Origin: CAZHHH01 sp052400685 | GTDB taxonomy: Bacteria; Bacteroidota; Bacteroidia; Bacteroidales; Marinilabiliaceae | Strand: one strand, 5' to 3' | Assembly (NCBI GenBank): GCA_052400685.1 | Contig: JBQTGJ010000009.1 | Length of the DNA: 64,000 bases | Made by a program: the position numbers and the translations under genes | The notes under the pieces: generated by a model | Seen by the model: only the letters and a program-made list of their open reading frames with translations | Databases searched by the model: none | What the model was told of the DNA's origin: nothing | In this document: positions 60,487 to 64,000 of the stretch, in pieces | Layout: each line of letters begins with the position of its first letter | Numbering within the stretch: the stretch's first letter is position 1

Positions 60487-62886
60487 ATGAGGCATTTTTT
60501 TAAACCGATTATTATAATCTGTATTTCATGGAATAATATTTCAGCACTTGTTGGCCAGACTAAGGAGAATACGATCCATGGCCAGGTGTTTGACGACAAA
60601 GGACAACCGGTCGCTTACGCTACCGTTGCCGTACAAAACTCGGCGATAGGTGCCGTGACGAATGACAAAGGATATTTCTCTCTTATTACTTTCGGTAATA
60701 AAGAGATACACCTGATAACAAGGAGCATCGGTTATAAAGAGTCACAACAAACGGTGAATTTTAATACCGCAAATACTCAACATGTCAATATCTATCTGGA
60801 AGCCAGTGCGACGTCTCTCAATGAAGTGGTCATATCGCACAAAAGCAAAACGACCATAAAAAAAGAATTACCCTACGCCATTACAGCCATCGATGCAACG
60901 CCGTTACAGGTAAGAAACCTAGACATCAACCAGGTTTTGAATACCTCAGCCGGAATTCGCATACGCGAGGAGGGCGGACTGGGTTCAAATTTTAATTTTT
61001 CGTTAAACGGTTTTACAGGAAACCAGGTAAAATTCTTTCTGGACGGGGTACCAATGGACAATTTTGGAAGCTCGCTTACTTTAAATAATATCCCCATCAA
61101 CCTCATTTCAGGTATTGAAGTATACAAAGGCGTAGTGCCGATACATTTAGGCTCTGATGCATTGGGAGGTGCGGTAAATGTGATAACAAACAACAAAATT
61201 AAGGACTTTATTGATGCCTCGTATTCTTACGGATCCTTCAATACACATAGAGCGGCGATTGTTAGCCGACACACAAATTCAAAATCCGGAATAACCTTCA
61301 ATGTCAATGCCTTTTATAATTATTCGGACAATAATTATGATATGACATTAAGTGTTGCATCCATCGAAAATGGAGGTAAATATGGAGCACCTGAAAAGAT
61401 AAAGCGTTTTCATGACGCCTACAAATCTCAAACGGCGCAAATTGAAGTAGGTGTTATGGATAAAAAATATGCTGACAAACTATTGTTGGGCCTGATAGTG
61501 TCGGGAAATTATAAAGAGCTGCAAACAGGTCACAATATGAACATCGTAATTGGCGAAGCCTTTGTTGAAGACGATGTATTGATACCGACTTTAAAATATC
61601 AAAAAAATAATCTTTTGGTGAATGGCCTTTCGGTAAACGTATTTGCAAACTATAATATACGGCAAGCACTCAATGCAGATACCAGTAGCTATACATACGA
61701 CTGGTATCAAAATAAGAAACCCAAAGGGCTTACTTCTACCAGCGGTGAGATTTCCTGGAACAAAACACTTTTTCGTTACGATGACAATTCAGCTCTGGTC
61801 ACTGCAAATATCAGTTATGAAATCAACCCCATGCACGTCATATCAATAAATAACACCTATAGTAATTTCACCAGAGTTGGAGAAGATCCCATAAGCCTGA
61901 CAGCAGTCCCCTTCAGTAAACCAAATACGTTAAGAAAAAACATCTCCGGTTTAGCCTACAACATTAACCTGTTGAACAATCGCTTCAAAACAATTGCTTT
62001 TGTGAAACAATATTTAATGCAATCAACCAGCTTTGAGGGAGACCGATACAACAAGGAAGATACCACTTTAACAAAGATATCGACATCGTATAACAAACAA
62101 GCATACGGACTGGCCTCTACATTTTTCATCACAAAAACCACTCAACTTAAAGTGAGTTATGAAAAAACCTTTCGTTTACCAGAAGCCAAAGAGATGTTTG
62201 GTGATGGTTTATCTCTGTTAAGCAGTTTAAATATAAAACCGGAAGATAGTCAAAATTTCAACATTGGCTTATTGAGCAATAATACGATCAATAGACATCA
62301 ATTTGTTGCCGAACTTGAATATCTATACAGACTGCCTAAAAACATGATAAAATACAAAGCAGATGGAAATGATGGATATTACGAAAATCAAGTCGCAGTT
62401 AAGGGATACAGCATTGAAGGCGGGTTAAAATACAATTTCAAAAATAAGATACATATTGAAATTAACGGCACCTATCAAAAAATGGTTCATGACAATAAAA
62501 AGACACCCGAAGGTGGAACAAATTACCTGTATAAACAGCAATTAGCTAACATCCCGTACCTCTTTGGAAATCTAATGTTAGGTTATCAAATTGGAGACTT
62601 CTTAAAACCAAAAAATGACCTATCGATAAATTGGACCACTATTTTTGTTGAGGCTTTCTATTTGAAATCGCCGGCCAATGGAAGTCCGGCAGGAAAAAAC
62701 GATATCCCCAGACAAATCTCCAACTCATTGAGTCTTTCATACAGCATCAATAACGGACAATACAATGTATCAGCAGTCTGCACAAATTTAACAGACAACG
62801 AACTTTACGACAATTGGAAATTACCCAAACCGGGACGAGCCTTTAACTTAAAACTCAGATATTACTTTTCTAAACATAATAACTAA
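60487..62886 (+). CDS. TonB-dependent outer-membrane receptor (XusA-like)
   Basis: A 799-residue receptor. Signal peptide about 1-25 (MRHFFKPIIIICISWNNISA), an N-terminal carboxypeptidase-D regulatory-like domain (about 30-110; IHGQVFDDKGQPVAYATVAV), plug domain (about 120-230; PYAITAIDATPLQVRNLDI, GVPMDNFGSSLTLNNIPINL, SDALGGAVNVITNN) and a 22-strand barrel ending in LKLRYYFSKHNN. No SusC signature. Followed after 11 bp by a DUF4374 lipoprotein gene; that pair is the start of the XusABC layout, used to capture ferric siderophores made by other bacteria. Ligand here is not proven; a metal-siderophore is the likely class. Confidence 0.85.
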   Translation: MRHFFKPIIIICISWNNISALVGQTKENTIHGQVFDDKGQPVAYATVAVQNSAIGAVTNDKGYFSLITFGNKEIHLITRSIGYKESQQTVNFNTANTQHVNIYLEASATSLNEVVISHKSKTTIKKELPYAITAIDATPLQVRNLDINQVLNTSAGIRIREEGGLGSNFNFSLNGFTGNQVKFFLDGVPMDNFGSSLTLNNIPINLISGIEVYKGVVPIHLGSDALGGAVNVITNNKIKDFIDASYSYGSFNTHRAAIVSRHTNSKSGITFNVNAFYNYSDNNYDMTLSVASIENGGKYGAPEKIKRFHDAYKSQTAQIEVGVMDKKYADKLLLGLIVSGNYKELQTGHNMNIVIGEAFVEDDVLIPTLKYQKNNLLVNGLSVNVFANYNIRQALNADTSSYTYDWYQNKKPKGLTSTSGEISWNKTLFRYDDNSALVTANISYEINPMHVISINNTYSNFTRVGEDPISLTAVPFSKPNTLRKNISGLAYNINLLNNRFKTIAFVKQYLMQSTSFEGDRYNKEDTTLTKISTSYNKQAYGLASTFFITKTTQLKVSYEKTFRLPEAKEMFGDGLSLLSSLNIKPEDSQNFNIGLLSNNTINRHQFVAELEYLYRLPKNMIKYKADGNDGYYENQVAVKGYSIEGGLKYNFKNKIHIEINGTYQKMVHDNKKTPEGGTNYLYKQQLANIPYLFGNLMLGYQIGDFLKPKNDLSINWTTIFVEAFYLKSPANGSPAGKNDIPRQISNSLSLSYSINNGQYNVSAVCTNLTDNELYDNWKLPKPGRAFNLKLRYYFSKHNN

Positions 62887-62897
62887 AAAACAATTCA

Positions 62898-64000
62898 ATG
62901 AAAGCAAATTATACAAAACTCAAATTGTGTCTGCTTGGCACATCAATGCTATTATTCATCGGTTGTGAAAAAGAAGATTCTTCAACCACCCATAAAATAG
63001 CGAACTATATCATGTCTTTAAGGACGGTAGGTGCAAATGACGAAAGCTCTGACTACCTATTGACTGTAGAAAATATAATGTCAGGCGAAATATCGGCTCA
63101 AGGAGTCGGAGTTGAATTAGTAGGCTGGAATTATACAGGCAAATTCGGGGATACATTTTTCTCATTCGGTTATGACCTAAACGAATGTATCGGTTACAAG
63201 ATTGAAAATAACGAACTTATAGAAAAAGGAAAATTTGTATTTGAACGATTTGACGTGATAAATCCATTGGATAACAACACTTTTATGGCAATAGGAGCAC
63301 CTTGGGGCGGAGGTTCTTTCGATTGTCAATTACAAATTGTGGATATTGATGACATCTCTATTTCGAGAACAGTACTACACCCGATCTATATTTCGTACGA
63401 CCCTCAAAATGCAGAAATTCAATTAAACGCATGGCCCACAACATCTTTTATTGATGGCGATAAACTTTATGTTTCCTTTTATACACTGAATGGCGAATCA
63501 TGGCAAACCCCTAATACAGATACGGCATACGTTAGTATTTATTCATATCCTGAGTTAGAATTTATTAAAACCATTAAAGACGACAGAACCGGACCTATTG
63601 GGTACTATGGCGATCAACCTTGTATAATAACTGATGAGTCAGGTGACCATTACACCTTATCATCAGGTGCTTACTCGGCTGGATTTACGCAAGTGACAAA
63701 AAAATCTGCCATTTTAAAAATAGCTTCAGGAACAGACAGCTTTGATTCCGACTATTTCTTTGATGTTGAAAAAACGGGTTACAAAGTTACTTCTGCCATA
63801 TACGTAAAAAATGGATTGGCAGTCGCAAACGTAATTTCAACAACAACTGATGAAGCTGCCGGACAGGTAAGTCAATGGGGGTTATTCTCGGAATCGACAC
63901 CACTACTAAACACAGCAATCATTGACTTATATAACAAAACCATAACGATTGTTGATGATGTACCCTTACACGGCGGACAATATCAAACGCCATTTCTTTT
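62898..64000 (+). CDS. DUF4374-family surface lipoprotein (XusB-like), cut by window edge
   Basis: An open frame of 367 codons from the ATG at 62898 to the right edge; the end lies outside. Lipoprotein signal: KLCLLGTSMLLFIGC, Cys near 24, followed by the acidic EKEDSS, which favours surface display. Beta-propeller-like repeats follow (TFFSFGYDLNECIGYKIEN, NTFMAIGAPWGGGSF, GDKLYVSFYTLNGE). This corresponds to DUF4374, the family of XusB, which binds ferric enterobactin and hands it to XusA. Identification comes from the overall pattern and from the neighbouring TonB receptor; the PepSY-type third gene would lie beyond the edge. Confidence 0.75.
   Translation, partial: MKANYTKLKLCLLGTSMLLFIGCEKEDSSTTHKIANYIMSLRTVGANDESSDYLLTVENIMSGEISAQGVGVELVGWNYTGKFGDTFFSFGYDLNECIGYKIENNELIEKGKFVFERFDVINPLDNNTFMAIGAPWGGGSFDCQLQIVDIDDISISRTVLHPIYISYDPQNAEIQLNAWPTTSFIDGDKLYVSFYTLNGESWQTPNTDTAYVSIYSYPELEFIKTIKDDRTGPIGYYGDQPCIITDESGDHYTLSSGAYSAGFTQVTKKSAILKIASGTDSFDSDYFFDVEKTGYKVTSAIYVKNGLAVANVISTTTDEAAGQVSQWGLFSESTPLLNTAIIDLYNKTITIVDDVPLHGGQYQTPFL

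Noticed and set aside
1..64000. tRNA, rRNA, intact insertion sequences, integrases
   Set aside because: None was found by reading for the T-loop GGTTCGAnTCC pattern, transposase motifs or integrase-like frames; a covariance-model scan would be decisive for tRNAs.

Overview
The window is AT-rich chromosomal DNA from a member of the Bacteroidota, most likely a marine or sediment relative of the Marinilabiliales (placement is inference). Four things point there. Several promoters fit the Bacteroidota pattern (-33 TTTG or ATTG, 19-20 nt spacer, -7 TAnnTTTG). Shine-Dalgarno sites are scarce. Many lipoproteins start with Cys followed by acidic residues. Family types typical of the phylum are present: GxGYxYP proteins, DUF4374 lipoproteins beside TonB receptors, and CzcA-TolC fusions.

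Layout. 1-5.1 kb: a truncated GxGYxYP secreted protein, gene remnants (LamG-like, and an AbiEii toxin killed by a nonsense codon), a cupin and a DUF1456 protein. 5.2-12 kb: a minus-strand glycolysis block (pfk, gpmA, pyk, ldh, class I fba). 13.3-20.7 kb: a lipoprotein, a potassium operon (trkH plus a short KdpD-like kinase and KdpE-like regulator), a hemerythrin and an MFS exporter. 21-27.4 kb: a MarR-controlled RND drug efflux operon. 27.5-38 kb: a TlpA-like thioredoxin, a glycosyltransferase, a heavy-metal RND system with CzcA fused to TolC, and a fatty acid desaturase. 38.4-41.8 kb: a Crp-like regulator followed by yceI, a DODA-type dioxygenase and a QorB-like reductase. 42.5-43.7 kb: a three-gene toxin-antitoxin-chaperone module. 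44.3-55 kb: a hydrolase, a candidate small RNA, and two arsenic loci (arsR-arsE-arsF-arsG-arsP, and arsR-arsC-acr3) that bracket sulfur and metal genes (FmdE, TauE/SafE, rhodanese, CDF). 55-64 kb: a transglutaminase, a membrane protein fused to a cytidylate kinase-like domain, an EamA transporter, an outer-membrane barrel, and the start of a XusAB-like iron uptake locus that runs off the right edge.

Most notable: genes 43732-42566 (minus) encode, in order, a protein with ADP-ribosyltransferase-like motifs, a 75-residue protein ending in LAA, and a SecB-like chaperone. The order and content match the CmdTAC anti-phage system. The module lies between two imperfect direct repeats of about 90 bp, suggesting it arrived or can leave as a cassette.

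Two dispersed repeat families fill many intergenic gaps. R1 is a near-palindromic element of about 145 bp with terminal inverted repeats and a hairpin core whose arms co-vary between copies; about 20 copies occur, often in tandem. R2 is a smaller imperfect palindrome (about 62 bp plus a 30-bp tail) that sits directly at start codons, so the host gene's ATGAAA is the last part of the repeat. Neither family encodes a protein. No tRNA, rRNA, intact insertion sequence or CRISPR array was seen.
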